From Microcoleus sp036704825 (GTDB lineage Bacteria; Cyanobacteriota; Cyanobacteriia; Cyanobacteriales; Microcoleaceae), in the NCBI GenBank assembly GCA_036704825.1, contig JAUBSN010000006.1, forward strand, positions 62,001-126,000: DNA of 64,000 nt. The letters run 5' to 3'. The translations under genes were made by a program, and so were the position numbers. Of this stretch, positions 51,920-61,827 are shown piece by piece. Numbering within the stretch: position 1 is the stretch's first letter; the number at the start of each line of letters is the position of its first letter. The notes below the pieces were generated by a model. The model did not search any database. It was given only the letters and a program-made list of their open reading frames with translations, and was not told the origin of the DNA.

Positions 51920-54900
51920 AATATAATTGAGTTAAATCGATAATGATATCTATCCGAAAATTATCGACTAAATCTGTTAAAGTGTTAGCGAGATTTGCCT
52001 CAGTTTCGGGAATTTCCTCGATCAGTTCGAGAATGCGTTTGTCGTCAACACAAAGTGCTGCTCGGTGCAACTCGACCACCCAGTCTGTGGGCATTACACT
52101 CAAATCCTCGGTTGTCAAACTTTTAAGCAGCGTCGGTGTTGAAAAAGAAGTAGATAAGTTTTCTTTCTCATAAATATAACGCAGGTTGAGGTGATGCGCT
52201 ATCTTTTCAAAGAGTACCTCTTCCCGAAACGGTTTACAGATCAAATCGTTACAACCAGCAGACAAAATTATTTGCCGCTGCTCGTCAAAAGCACTGGCTG
52301 TCAGGGCAATAATTATTGTCTCTCTACCTTCTAGAGTTTTCTTAATCTCTCTTGTCGCTTCATACCCATCCATCACGGGCATCAGCATATCCATTAATAT
52401 CAAGTGCGGCTTCCAAGTAGAATGCAAAGCAATTGCTTCTTGACCGTTAGTTGCTTCCCGGACTTCAAATCCCCGGGGCACCAGCAGCTTAAGCAGCAGT
52501 TGGCGATTTTCCGCTACATCTTCAACTATTAATATCCGATAAGTGTCTTGTCCGGCTTCTAAACCAATAACTTGTTTAATCTGTGATTTTTCTTGTTCAT
52601 CACTTTCTGTTACTAAGTTAACCCAGATATTAAAGCTGAAAGTTGTGCCTTGACCGAGTTGACTTTTAACAGCAATTTCACCCCCCATAATCCGGACAAA
52701 CTGTTGGCTGATCGGCAACCCCAGACCAGTTCCCTGCATGGATTTTCTACCAGTCTCGGTTTGTATAAATGGCTTAAATAATGTGGCAAGTTCCAAGGGA
52801 GAAATGCCTGGACCAGTGTCGGAAATTTCAAAATACAATTGGGATTTGTTTTCTTCAGTGGCGTCTGTTTCAGATTGGCTGCTTACGCGCAAAGTAACGG
52901 TTCCCTGCTGAGTAAATTTAATCGCATTGCCGACCAGGTTAATTAAAACTTGCCGCAATTTAGCTTCGTCTGTTTGAATGTACTGCGGCAAATCATCGGC
53001 ATTTTCAAAGATTAGGCGCAAACCTTTTGAGTTGGCTTTTAGTTGCAGCAGTTCTTTGAGACTGTTGAGAAGGTTGTAGAGATTGAAGCGGCTGGGATTG
53101 ATGGTAATTTGACCGGCTTCAATTTTGGACATTGACAAAACATCATTGATGAGTTCCAACAAATGTTCGCCGCTGCGGTTAATAATTTCTATGTATTCTT
53201 TTTGTTCTTCCGTGATAGAACTGTTGCGGGCCATGACTTGGGAAAAACCGAGGATGGCGTTGAGAGGTGTGCGGAGTTCGTGGCTCATGGAAGCTAGAAA
53301 TTGGCTTTTGGCGCGGTTGGCAACTTCGGCGTTTTCTTTGGATTTAATCAGTTCCATGGACTGCCTTTGAGTGCGGGCGAGCAGTTCCGCTTGCTGTAAT
53401 GCTACTCCTAGCTGAGTACCTACATCAACTGCAACGTTGATTTCTGCTTCGCTCCACTGGCGGGGAGCAGAATTTTGATAGGATGCTAGCAATCCCCAGA
53501 GCTTTTTACCGGAAAAAATTGGGACAATAATGTATGATTTAGCTTGAAATTTTTCTAGCAATTGGATATAACAATTATCGAAACCTTGCTTGTAAATATC
53601 TGGGACGCAAAGGTAAGTTTTACCTCGGCTGTAGGCTCCGCCTTGGGTTTCTTGCAAATAGGTATCGTGGACTTCTGGTGAGATACTATCTAATTTTTGG
53701 GCTAGGCAAAGTTCACTGTCTAAAGCGCCTTCAGTAAGGTGAGAATCTGCATCCTGTGCTTGGATAAAAGAAACCCACTTGCGGTCAAGGGATTCGGCTA
53801 CAAATTCGCCACTCCAGTCTGGATTGAAACGGTAAATAGCGACTCGATCGCACTTCATGGTTTGGCGCAATTCTCGGGTGGTGGCGTGAAAAATTTCTCG
53901 AATCTCTAAAGTCTGCCGCATTCTTTCAATGATGCGGGCGATCGCTCTTTGTCGCAAAGCACTTTCTTGCAGTTCGGCTTCTGCTTGCTTGCGTTCGGTA
54001 ATATCTACAGCCATTAAAGCAATGCCGATCGCTGTACCGTTATCGTCAATTAGCTGAGTATTGTACCACTCGCAGATGATAATTCTGCCGTCTTTAGTCA
54101 GATTTTCGGTAGTACCGCTGGATGTGGCATTCAAGTCATGATTGAAAATCTCAGATAATTGCGGGTGGTAGCTTTCAGGTACGATCAAATCGGAGGCGAC
54201 TCGACCAATCGCTTCTTGCTCGCTGTAGCCAAAAATAGCCACGGCTGCGGGATTCCAAGTGATAATTTCTAAATTGAGGTTCAACTCGATAACTGCGATC
54301 GGCGTTTGCTGCAATAAAAATGAGATTCTTTGCTGCGACGCTAGCAGTTTTTCTTGGGCTAATTTGCGGTCTGTGATGTCATTAGCAGTGCCGAGAATTT
54401 GTTTGGGTTTACCGTCGGCTGTTCTGAGAAATACTGTATCCCAACTGTGCATCCACCGCCATTCACCGTTTTTATGTTTCATTCGGTATTGACATTCAAT
54501 GACTTCACCGTCTTTGGCTTCATCTATTTTTTGGATGCTTTCAAAAAACTTTGGCAAATCGTCGGAGTGGACCAGAATTGGCATCATTGCTGTACCCATA
54601 TCTTGTATTTCTTCGGCGGTGTATCCGAGCATCGTCGAAATTTGTCGGTTGGTATAAACATTCCGCTGTTCAATTACATCGTAAACGTACAATAGGTTGG
54701 GATTGGAATCGGCAATGGCTTGAATGAAGTGCTGGCTTTCTCTGAGTGCGGATTCTGTTTGTTTGCGAACGCTAATATCTCGCGCTACGATAATCACTGA
54801 ATCAGGAGTAAGCGGAGAAACTTTAGCGTCGAGGCAAACTTCGCGCTCTCCGACTTTAAAGCTATATTCAACATTGATGCTTTGCTTTGTTTTTAGAGCT

Positions 54901-56585
54901 TGTTTGATGGCATTTAATACTAAATCTGCAGCAGGTTCCGGCAAGACTTCGCGGACGGTTTTGTTAATCATTTCGCTGGGAGGTTTCACCAAATTTGTTG
55001 ATGCTGTCGGGGCGATTTTGATGCAGCGCCCTTCTGCATTTTTCACTAAAACTGTGTCAGTCATGGCAGCAAAAATCGCCCGCAATTCTGTTTCCGATTC
55101 TTGCAGAGCTTGCTCGGCGCAGATGCGGGTGCGAATTTCTGCTTGCAGCAGTTTATTTTGCCGGTCGAGCTGCTGAATTCGGTTTTTTTCTCGATCGATC
55201 AGTTTAGCTTGAGCCATAGCGATACCTACTTGAGCCGCCACAGCTTCTAATAAGTCGATTTCCTCGGAAGTCCATTCCCGGTAACGATCGCACTGGTGCA
55301 AACCGATAGCGCCGTTTGCCCTGCCTTGATAGGAAGTGCGAATTGCCAGCATCGATTTTAACCCAATCTTCTGGCAAATAGGTTGAACAGCTTTCAACAG
55401 AGGGTCTGAATAAACATTGTTGGAGGCGATCGCCCGATCTTGTATCATCATTTGTATGACGTGAGGATTGCCCCAAATTGGAACAGGTACGTTCCGAATA
55501 GATTCGCACCCGGGTTCTAGATACTCTCCCGCAAGAGGAATATTGACTTGGGGGGTAGTAACGTAAGTATGAATCAAACAGCGATTGACGCAGAATGCCA
55601 GACCGATTTGAGTTGCAGCTATTTGAAATATTTGTTCTGGCTGCAAGCTCGATCGAATTTCTTGAGTTATTTTTGCAATCAGCAATTCTCGCTGAACTTG
55701 CCGTTCTAAAGCAGCTTTAGCTCCAGCCATTTCTATTTCTGCGTGCTTGCGATCGCTGATATCAAAAAGTACGCCATACCAAACAATATCGCCATTATCG
55801 CGCATTTCTGGCCGAGAATTAGATTGCAGCCATTTTAGTTTACCCGACGGTGTAATAATCCGCCATTCACAGGCAAAAGGTTCTAAACTTTGGGCGCTAG
55901 TAGTAATTTGTTTGACTAGATATTGTTGGTCATCTGGATGATGTTGATCGAAGCACAAGTAGGGATTATTTAATATTTCCTCACTTTCTAATTCGTAAAC
56001 CTCTCGACAAGCATAACTAATATATTCAAATTTGAAAATTCCATCGGGCTGCTTTATAAATTGATAAAGAACTCCCGGTATATTGACCGCCAATTTCTGC
56101 AACCGCGCTTTGCTTTCCCGGAGCGATTGTTCTGTTCGCTTGCGAAATTCTACCTCTTGTTGCAGTTGGGCATTCTGCTGTTTTAATTGTTTTGATAGCT
56201 GTTGTATAGTCAATTGACTTTCGATCCGCACTAAAACTTCTTCTACTTGAAAAGGCTTAGTAATGTAGTCAACACCCCCGACTTCAAAAGCTTTTACTTT
56301 GTGAGAACTTTCATCAAAAATACTCAAAAAAATGACCGGAATTTCCCTGGTTTTCTCATTGGATTTAAGTCTTGCACAGACTTCATATCCGTTCATTTTT
56401 GGCATGGCAATATCTAGCAAAATCAAGTCTGGGAGAACTTTTAAATTAGCATTAACCGCCATTTCTCCCGAAATCGCCCGCTGAACTTTATACCCTTCTT
56501 TCGTCAATATGTTTGATATAAACCGCAGGTTTTCGGGCCGATCGTCAATAATTAAAATGTGAATTTTTTCTTTGTTAAATAGCAT
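51885..56585 (-). CDS. Multi-PAS/GAF hybrid histidine kinase
   Basis: 1566 aa from the ATG at 56583-56585, chosen because AGAG precedes it and LFNKEKIHILIIDD follows; an ATG at 56633 adds 16 residues. Order: receiver with LLDIAMPKMNG; PAS; GAF (about 300-470, LEAVAAQVGIAMAQAK); PAS; PAS; PAS; phytochrome-like GAF (about 900-1090); HisKA with FLASMSHELRTPLNAI; HATPase with NLVGNAIKFT and GTGLGLPISQ; C-terminal receiver with LILMDMLMPVMDG. Cytoplasmic. The second GAF keeps CDRVAIYRFNPDWSGEFVAE but shows no obvious bilin-type Cys, so its ligand is unknown. It overlaps the cyclase gene by 35 bp. Confidence 0.9.
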   Translation of the reverse strand: MLFNKEKIHILIIDDRPENLRFISNILTKEGYKVQRAISGEMAVNANLKVLPDLILLDIAMPKMNGYEVCARLKSNEKTREIPVIFLSIFDESSHKVKAFEVGGVDYITKPFQVEEVLVRIESQLTIQQLSKQLKQQNAQLQQEVEFRKRTEQSLRESKARLQKLAVNIPGVLYQFIKQPDGIFKFEYISYACREVYELESEEILNNPYLCFDQHHPDDQQYLVKQITTSAQSLEPFACEWRIITPSGKLKWLQSNSRPEMRDNGDIVWYGVLFDISDRKHAEIEMAGAKAALERQVQRELLIAKITQEIRSSLQPEQIFQIAATQIGLAFCVNRCLIHTYVTTPQVNIPLAGEYLEPGCESIRNVPVPIWGNPHVIQMMIQDRAIASNNVYSDPLLKAVQPICQKIGLKSMLAIRTSYQGRANGAIGLHQCDRYREWTSEEIDLLEAVAAQVGIAMAQAKLIDREKNRIQQLDRQNKLLQAEIRTRICAEQALQESETELRAIFAAMTDTVLVKNAEGRCIKIAPTASTNLVKPPSEMINKTVREVLPEPAADLVLNAIKQALKTKQSINVEYSFKVGEREVCLDAKVSPLTPDSVIIVARDISVRKQTESALRESQHFIQAIADSNPNLLYVYDVIEQRNVYTNRQISTMLGYTAEEIQDMGTAMMPILVHSDDLPKFFESIQKIDEAKDGEVIECQYRMKHKNGEWRWMHSWDTVFLRTADGKPKQILGTANDITDRKLAQEKLLASQQRISFLLQQTPIAVIELNLNLEIITWNPAAVAIFGYSEQEAIGRVASDLIVPESYHPQLSEIFNHDLNATSSGTTENLTKDGRIIICEWYNTQLIDDNGTAIGIALMAVDITERKQAEAELQESALRQRAIARIIERMRQTLEIREIFHATTRELRQTMKCDRVAIYRFNPDWSGEFVAESLDRKWVSFIQAQDADSHLTEGALDSELCLAQKLDSISPEVHDTYLQETQGGAYSRGKTYLCVPDIYKQGFDNCYIQLLEKFQAKSYIIVPIFSGKKLWGLLASYQNSAPRQWSEAEINVAVDVGTQLGVALQQAELLARTQRQSMELIKSKENAEVANRAKSQFLASMSHELRTPLNAILGFSQVMARNSSITEEQKEYIEIINRSGEHLLELINDVLSMSKIEAGQITINPSRFNLYNLLNSLKELLQLKANSKGLRLIFENADDLPQYIQTDEAKLRQVLINLVGNAIKFTQQGTVTLRVSSQSETDATEENKSQLYFEISDTGPGISPLELATLFKPFIQTETGRKSMQGTGLGLPISQQFVRIMGGEIAVKSQLGQGTTFSFNIWVNLVTESDEQEKSQIKQVIGLEAGQDTYRILIVEDVAENRQLLLKLLVPRGFEVREATNGQEAIALHSTWKPHLILMDMLMPVMDGYEATREIKKTLEGRETIIIALTASAFDEQRQIILSAGCNDLICKPFREEVLFEKIAHHLNLRYIYEKENLSTSFSTPTLLKSLTTEDLSVMPTDWVVELHRAALCVDDKRILELIEEIPETEANLANTLTDLVDNFRIDIIIDLTQLYYDERPSITSDS

Positions 56586-56776
56586 TTTTTCTCTGATTAA
56601 TTGTGATTTTTTTAGTGCTAAGCTGTTGTGCATTTAAATTGTATATTTCGAGTCCCGATCGAAAATCGTCAAATCCTCTCCCCCGATCCCCTTCTCCCCC
56701 TCTCCCTCTCTAATACCATAGGCAATCTAGATGCAACACAGCTTAGATGCAGATTGATGATTTAATAAATTTAGCG

Positions 56777-58192
56777 GGTTCTACCGAACCTAGTATGTAA
56801 AACTAACTAGCAAAATGCCAATGTAAGAAGCTCCTAAGAATAAAGTTGTCAAAATTTCTAAACCCATAGCCTTTTCTTTTGATGAGCTTTAATTTGTTAT
56901 TAATTCCTTCCACAACTCCTTGAGTAGTCCTCCGATCAAAATACGCAATAATTTCTCCAATCCACCTAATAATTGTCCCACAGCTTTTGGGGAAAACGGA
57001 AATTGCCTCTTTTAACCAATCACTTAAACTCAATAATCCTTCTACCCAATCTTTTGGGGCTTCAAAAAATTGTCTAAACTCTTCTTTCATTTGATGCATT
57101 TTTTGTAATGTAGGAGCAACTTTTTTGAGTGATTCTAACTGCTCTTTTTCGAGGTCAGTGAGATCCTCTTCATTTTTTAGTAAGACATATTTACTTTTTT
57201 TTATTCCGGAGAGTAGTCGATCTTTTTCCGAGTTATTTTTTAAGGCAACGGCTGCTTTCTTAATCTTTTTTCTAGCTCCATCTAATTCTTCATTTACTTG
57301 CTTCATAACATGAAATCTATCGGCCACAACTTCTGCTTGTGGCATTAAAGCTTCTGAGACATTTTTATAAGGTTTCCACATATCTATACTGCAGGCTTCT
57401 ATTTTGTCTAAAACCTCTTCTCCCCAGGCTTCTAGGTATTTTTGTATTTCCACTTGAGTTCGATTTTTGACCATTCCTACTATAATTTTTTTATCGATAT
57501 CTACTAAAACTACACAATAATTTTTCTGTCCTTTTACTACAGCAATTTCATCAATTCCTAGCCTTTTTAATCCTGATGGTTTTTGTCCGAGCAATTCCTT
57601 TCCCCATTCTTTTAACATGGTTTCTATTTCTTGTTCGCTGACTCCATTCCTTTGAGCCACATTTTTAAGATCGCTTTCTAATAATTCTGACAAAATCTTT
57701 TTTTTCAACCTCTCTGTATAGGTTCTAGTTTTTTTAACAAATTCTAAGTCTTCACTAAATTTTTTTGGGCAACCTTCACACCTCATCTGACGGCGATTTA
57801 CTTGTAAATATACTTTTTGCTCTCCAAACGGCAAATCCCTCACTACATAATAATGATTTTGATGGAGTTTATCAGTTTTCTGACCACAGTCGGGACAAAT
57901 GGCTTTTTTGTTGTTATTATCTAAGTAAATCGTGATTCCTATATTTTCAATAATCTGATAACTTTTGACTGTCACTCCCTCAATATTAAGGAGTTTCGTC
58001 ATTAGATGAAGTTGAGGATTGGAAGCCATAGGTATAATTTTTATCTTAATTTCTCTACAATCTAACTTTATTATACTACAAAAAGCCCTGTAAGTCAGTA
58101 TATAACTGCTTTCCCAGCGCCTAATGTTTATATTTTATAGTTAATTTTTATAAAAATTATTAACTTTTTTACATACTAGGTTCGGTAGAGCC
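56777..58192 (-). mobile_element. Complete ISL3-family insertion sequence (1416 bp)
   Basis: Terminal inverted repeats of 26 bp at 56777-56802 and 58167-58192 differ at one base (GGTTCTACCG versus GGCTCTACCG, continuing AACCTAGTATG). The 8-bp target duplication ATTTAGCG lies at 56769-56776 and 58193-58200. Eight bases is the ISL3 norm. It contains one intact transposase gene and has inserted into intergenic DNA, so it looks recent. Confidence 0.95.
56803..58029 (-). CDS. ISL3-family transposase
   Basis: 408 aa, intact. An N-terminal zinc-binding region (CPDCGQ and MRCEGCPKKF) is followed by a helix-turn-helix and the DDE catalytic core: LGIDEIAVVKG, SIDMWKPYKN and the final VVEGINNKLKLIKRKGYG. 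Its stop codon directly abuts the left inverted repeat. It is much more AT-rich than the surrounding kinase genes. It catalyses cut-and-paste movement of its element. Confidence 0.96.
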   Translation of the reverse strand: MASNPQLHLMTKLLNIEGVTVKSYQIIENIGITIYLDNNNKKAICPDCGQKTDKLHQNHYYVVRDLPFGEQKVYLQVNRRQMRCEGCPKKFSEDLEFVKKTRTYTERLKKKILSELLESDLKNVAQRNGVSEQEIETMLKEWGKELLGQKPSGLKRLGIDEIAVVKGQKNYCVVLVDIDKKIIVGMVKNRTQVEIQKYLEAWGEEVLDKIEACSIDMWKPYKNVSEALMPQAEVVADRFHVMKQVNEELDGARKKIKKAAVALKNNSEKDRLLSGIKKSKYVLLKNEEDLTDLEKEQLESLKKVAPTLQKMHQMKEEFRQFFEAPKDWVEGLLSLSDWLKEAISVFPKSCGTIIRWIGEIIAYFDRRTTQGVVEGINNKLKLIKRKGYGFRNFDNFILRSFLHWHFAS

Positions 58193-58200
58193 ATTTAGCG

Positions 58201-58970
58201 ATTCCTTCCATCATCATTATTTATTAAAAGTTTTAAACCTCAGAAAACACAAAATTAATTTGAGAGATTACCCATCAACTAATACCATTTTTCCAAAATC
58301 CTGCAACAGCAGTCTTCGGGTGCGTCGCACGAAAACAATTCGCGATCATTTCACGCCAGATATCTCGTGCGACGCACCTTACACATTGGGGAGAAAAAGC
58401 AAACTCAACAATTTTATTGTAGCAAGCTTTTTTCTAAATGGTATAACACACCTTCTATTTTTTAAACTTATTGGTGGATTCTCTTAAGTTTTCCACTTAA
58501 CTTAACCGTATTTAACCATATGTTATTGCCCAAACTAATTCCCTTATTTTATCTCCAAATTAAGTTTGCATATGAACAATCATCGCTTAGATACTACCCA
58601 CCAACGCCAGCGGTTTTTTTAACTTTGTTTAAGGGCTGCAATCAAGTATTTTCGTACAACCCGGTTGATGCGTCTAGGACAGTTTTTTGCTTGACTTTTG
58701 CATTAATTAAAAGTCTCAGGATGATCGCGCAAGTTTCTTGACGTTCAGCAGCCACATTCAAAGGGTTTTAGCCGAGATACACACCGGGACGTAGCGCGAG
58801 GCGAAGAAACTGATTTTTTTACTATTGTCGCTGCCACAAAGTATGGCTATGAAAAACCTCGGTTGCGACGCACCCACCCATCACTCTTAAGATATTTATA
58901 GGTAACTAAGAGTATAGCTCGCTCATCTCGCACCCAAAGCATACCGTATACACTATTTTATCGGTCTTTT
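58201..58970. other. 770-bp gap without a gene
   Basis: Apart from the inverted repeat at 58319-58378, I see no gene, tRNA or strong promoter. Short open frames here have no ribosome-binding site or family likeness. A GCGACGCACCC motif near 58864 is a solitary half of the same repeat family. Confidence 0.5.
58319..58378. repeat. Small inverted repeat (GGTGCGTC family), copy 2
   Basis: Perfect 14-bp arms GGTGCGTCGCACGA (58319-58332) and TCGTGCGACGCACC (58365-58378). The right arm is followed by TTACA, as in copy 1 at 23716-23776. MITE-like. Confidence 0.75.
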
Positions 58971-59480
58971 CTAGGCCAGCAATTCCTTAAGTTTAGCAAA
59001 ATTTTCCTTGCTAAAGTAAATTTTAATTTCTAGTTCTTGGTCAGATTCCCACAGCAGCAGCATATTATCTTCGCCCAAGGCGACTTCGGGATTGTTTAAT
59101 TCAAGTGTTTGATATTTAACTTCGGGAATTCCTACCCGAATTACCAGTTCCGATTCCAACTGAGGATAGATGTACAATTGCTGTTGCAAATTGTCAAGTT
59201 CTAATTTGTCAACAGTGTTGTTACGCTGGACAGGAGAATTGGGTGTGTACCAATAGAGAGTTTGCTCCCGAATTTCGGGATTGACTATCACAAATGTTTC
59301 GTCAAAACGCTGTGGTTGCCAGTGAATTTCGCTCAGACCGCCGATTTGCGGAATCAGTCGCTCTACCCAGCTAATTTCTTTGCCGTTGAGGTTTCCCCAC
59401 CACTGACTGATATTATCGAGATTGTCAGCATTTTCGGGGTTGCTGCTGCCGGACTGCCAGACTGTTTTTAGTTGTTGCAT
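58971..59480 (-). CDS. Conserved hypothetical protein
   Basis: 169 aa from MQQLKTVWQSG (ATG 59478-59480); three further codons upstream are possible. It is soluble, acidic, with motifs ISQWWGNLNGKEISWVERLI and LELDNLQQQLYIYPQ; no catalytic pattern is recognised. The C-terminus (YFSKENFAKLKELLA) suggests a pleckstrin-like or beta-sandwich fold ending in a helix, but this is a guess. It is divergent from the deacetylase gene with an 81-bp shared upstream region. Confidence 0.6.
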   Translation of the reverse strand: MQQLKTVWQSGSSNPENADNLDNISQWWGNLNGKEISWVERLIPQIGGLSEIHWQPQRFDETFVIVNPEIREQTLYWYTPNSPVQRNNTVDKLELDNLQQQLYIYPQLESELVIRVGIPEVKYQTLELNNPEVALGEDNMLLLWESDQELEIKIYFSKENFAKLKELLA

Positions 59481-59561
59481 ACAATACAAGTTCTCCAGCG
59501 AATTTAAATTTGAGATTGCAGGCGTTCAAATTGGAGATTCATTCGTTATACAATAATTTTA

Positions 59562-60479
59562 ATGGACTTACCAATTATTTACCACGAAGATTACGTTGCA
59601 CCCCTGCCACCGGATCACCGCTTCCCGATGGCCAAGTTTCGGATGCTTTACCAGATGCTGCTCGCGGATGGGGTAGCAGATAAATCGCAATTTCACGCTC
59701 CCGAACTTCCCCCTCAAGAATGGATTGAATTAGTCCACGACCACTGCTACGTTCAAGCTTACTGCAACGGGACGCTCGATAAAAAAGCTCAGCGGCGAAT
59801 TGGTCTGCCTTGGAGTCGGGCTCTTGCTAATCGCACTTGCACTGCAGTGGCAGGAACTGTACTAACTGCCAAGCTCGCTTTAGAATGCGGTTTGGCTTGC
59901 AATACTGCGGGCGGAACTCATCACGCATTCCCTGCTTTTGGGTCTGGTTTTTGTATTTTTAATGATTTGGCGATCGCCTCTCGCGTATTGCAAAAAAAAG
60001 GTTTAGTTCGCAAAGTTTTAATTGTCGATTTAGATGTCCACCAAGGAGACGGAACCGCCGTAATTTTCCAAGATGACAGTAGCGTTTTTACTTTCTCGAT
60101 GCACTGCGAAGTCAATTTTCCCGGCACTAAACAAAAGGGCGATTTAGATGTACCTTTGCCTGTCGGTATGGAGGACGACGAATATTTACAAACCTTGGAT
60201 AAGTTTTTACCAGATTTGCTCTCAACTGTCAAGCCAGATTTAGTTTTGTACGATGCTGGAGTAGACCCTCATCAGGGCGACAAACTGGGAAAATTAGCTT
60301 TAACTGATACGGGCTTATTTCGCCGGGAAATGCAAGTTTTGATGGCGTGTTTGGCTGGCGGCTATCCCGTTGCCTGCGTGATTGGGGGCGGCTATTCCGA
60401 TGACGCTAAGGGGTTAGTTTACCGGCATTCGCTGCTGCACAGAGCCGCCAGTCAAGCCTACAGGCACTATCGACTTTGA
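59562..60479 (+). CDS. Histone-deacetylase-family amidohydrolase
   Basis: 305 aa. HDAC-fold signatures: His pair in NTAGGTHHAFP, FCIFNDLAIA, zinc ligands in VLIVDLDVHQGDGTA (Asp, His) and LYDAGVDPHQGDKLG (Asp), and GGGYSDD at the end. Family role: zinc-dependent removal of acetyl groups from lysine, polyamines or acetoin-type substrates; bacterial members are often called AcuC-like, with the closest eukaryotic type being class IV. Cytoplasmic. Substrate unknown. Confidence 0.92.
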   Translation: MDLPIIYHEDYVAPLPPDHRFPMAKFRMLYQMLLADGVADKSQFHAPELPPQEWIELVHDHCYVQAYCNGTLDKKAQRRIGLPWSRALANRTCTAVAGTVLTAKLALECGLACNTAGGTHHAFPAFGSGFCIFNDLAIASRVLQKKGLVRKVLIVDLDVHQGDGTAVIFQDDSSVFTFSMHCEVNFPGTKQKGDLDVPLPVGMEDDEYLQTLDKFLPDLLSTVKPDLVLYDAGVDPHQGDKLGKLALTDTGLFRREMQVLMACLAGGYPVACVIGGGYSDDAKGLVYRHSLLHRAASQAYRHYRL

Positions 60480-60621
60480 TCCAGAGCGGCGATACTTGCG
60501 AAATATGGCGGAAAAAACAGTTTCCCTCACCCAAACAAATAAAAATACTATTAGCGATCGCTCCAGCTTGCCAGATAGGTACAACTTGAGCTAAAAAGTT
60601 GTTAAACAAACAACGCTACTT

Positions 60622-61632
60622 ATGTCGAAGGCCAGCGAGTCCAATCACCCCTATCCACTGCTGGTTGTCATTGTTAACTACCGAACCTCTAGTTTGACAA
60701 TTGACTGCTTGCGCTCTCTAGTTAGCGAAGTTCAATCGCTGCCCGGTATGCGAGTTGTAGTTGGCGACAATGCTTCAGGCGATCGCTCCGTCGAAGAAAT
60801 TAGTAGTGCGATCGCCTCTGAAGGCTGGAATGAATGGGCATCCTTCGTTCCTCTAGACCGCAACGGCGGATTTGCCTTCGGAAACAACGCCCTGATCCGT
60901 CCCGCCCTCCAATCCCCCAATCCTCCCCCTTACTTCCTGCTGCTCAACCCAGACACCATTGTTCGCCCCGGTGCCTTAAAAGCCCTCGTCGATTTCATGG
61001 ACACTCATCCCGAAGCCGGCATCGCAGGCAGTCGCTTGGAAGACCCCGACGGCACCCCCCAGGAGTCAGCTTTTCGGTTTCACAACATCTTGACGGAACT
61101 CGATTTTGGTTGGCGGACAGGCTTTATATCCAAATTATTAGCCAACTGGGCCGCAGCGCCTCCCATTTCCCAAGAAACCTGTCAAACTGATTGGGTAGCT
61201 GGAGCCAGCATGATCGTCCGTCGCGAAGTATTTGAAAAGATTGGCTTGATGGATGAAGCTTATTTCATGTACTGCGAAGAAATGGACTTTTGTCTGCAAG
61301 CGAACAAAGCTGGCTGGAGTTGCTGGTACGTACCCGAAAGTCGCGTCGTGCACTTAGTCGGCCAAAGCTCAGGCGTCACTGACACCAAAAAGCCCGCTAA
61401 GCGCCTGCCTACCTATTGGTTTGATTCCCGGCGCAGGTACTTTATCAAAAACTACGGCTTGGTTTACACAGCATTAACTGATATATCCTGGGCTTCGGGT
61501 TTTGCAGCCTGGAGGGTGCGCCGCGTACTTCAAGGCAAACCAGATGGCGATCCACCACAGTTACTGAAGGATTTTGTATTAAATAGTGTATTTTTTAAGG
61601 GGGGTAAAATTGAAAAAGCCAAAAACTTTTAA
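60622..61632 (+). CDS. GT2 glycosyltransferase, rhamnosyltransferase-like
   Basis: 336 aa. GT-A fold: start LLVVIVNYRTSSLTIDCL, nucleotide-sugar site FLLLNPDTIVRPGAL with the DxD-like NPD, acceptor loop DWVAGASMIVRREVFEKIG and EEMDFCLQANKAGW with the catalytic-region acidic residues. It resembles WbbL-type rhamnosyltransferases of surface polysaccharides. It is the first gene of the polysaccharide cluster and works at the cytoplasmic face of the membrane. Confidence 0.9.
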   Translation: MSKASESNHPYPLLVVIVNYRTSSLTIDCLRSLVSEVQSLPGMRVVVGDNASGDRSVEEISSAIASEGWNEWASFVPLDRNGGFAFGNNALIRPALQSPNPPPYFLLLNPDTIVRPGALKALVDFMDTHPEAGIAGSRLEDPDGTPQESAFRFHNILTELDFGWRTGFISKLLANWAAAPPISQETCQTDWVAGASMIVRREVFEKIGLMDEAYFMYCEEMDFCLQANKAGWSCWYVPESRVVHLVGQSSGVTDTKKPAKRLPTYWFDSRRRYFIKNYGLVYTALTDISWASGFAAWRVRRVLQGKPDGDPPQLLKDFVLNSVFFKGGKIEKAKNF

Positions 61633-61827
61633 AAGGAGTTGGTAAATCGGTCAAAGCCAACTAAACCAGGTTAACCTAGGCAAGCCCAAGATTTTATGAT
61701 GCAGCCGAGAAATTAGTATTCTCGATCGATAAAACCGGATTGCTCCTTCCTCAAAAACCTGAGAGACCCATTAATATCGTCGGCATCTAGCAATAGAGTA
61801 AACAAGAAATAGTGTGAATTAGAGCTT

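Noticed and set aside
58520..58741. 73-codon ORF after the insertion sequence
   Set aside because: No ribosome-binding site, no family likeness, and composition like the surrounding non-coding DNA.
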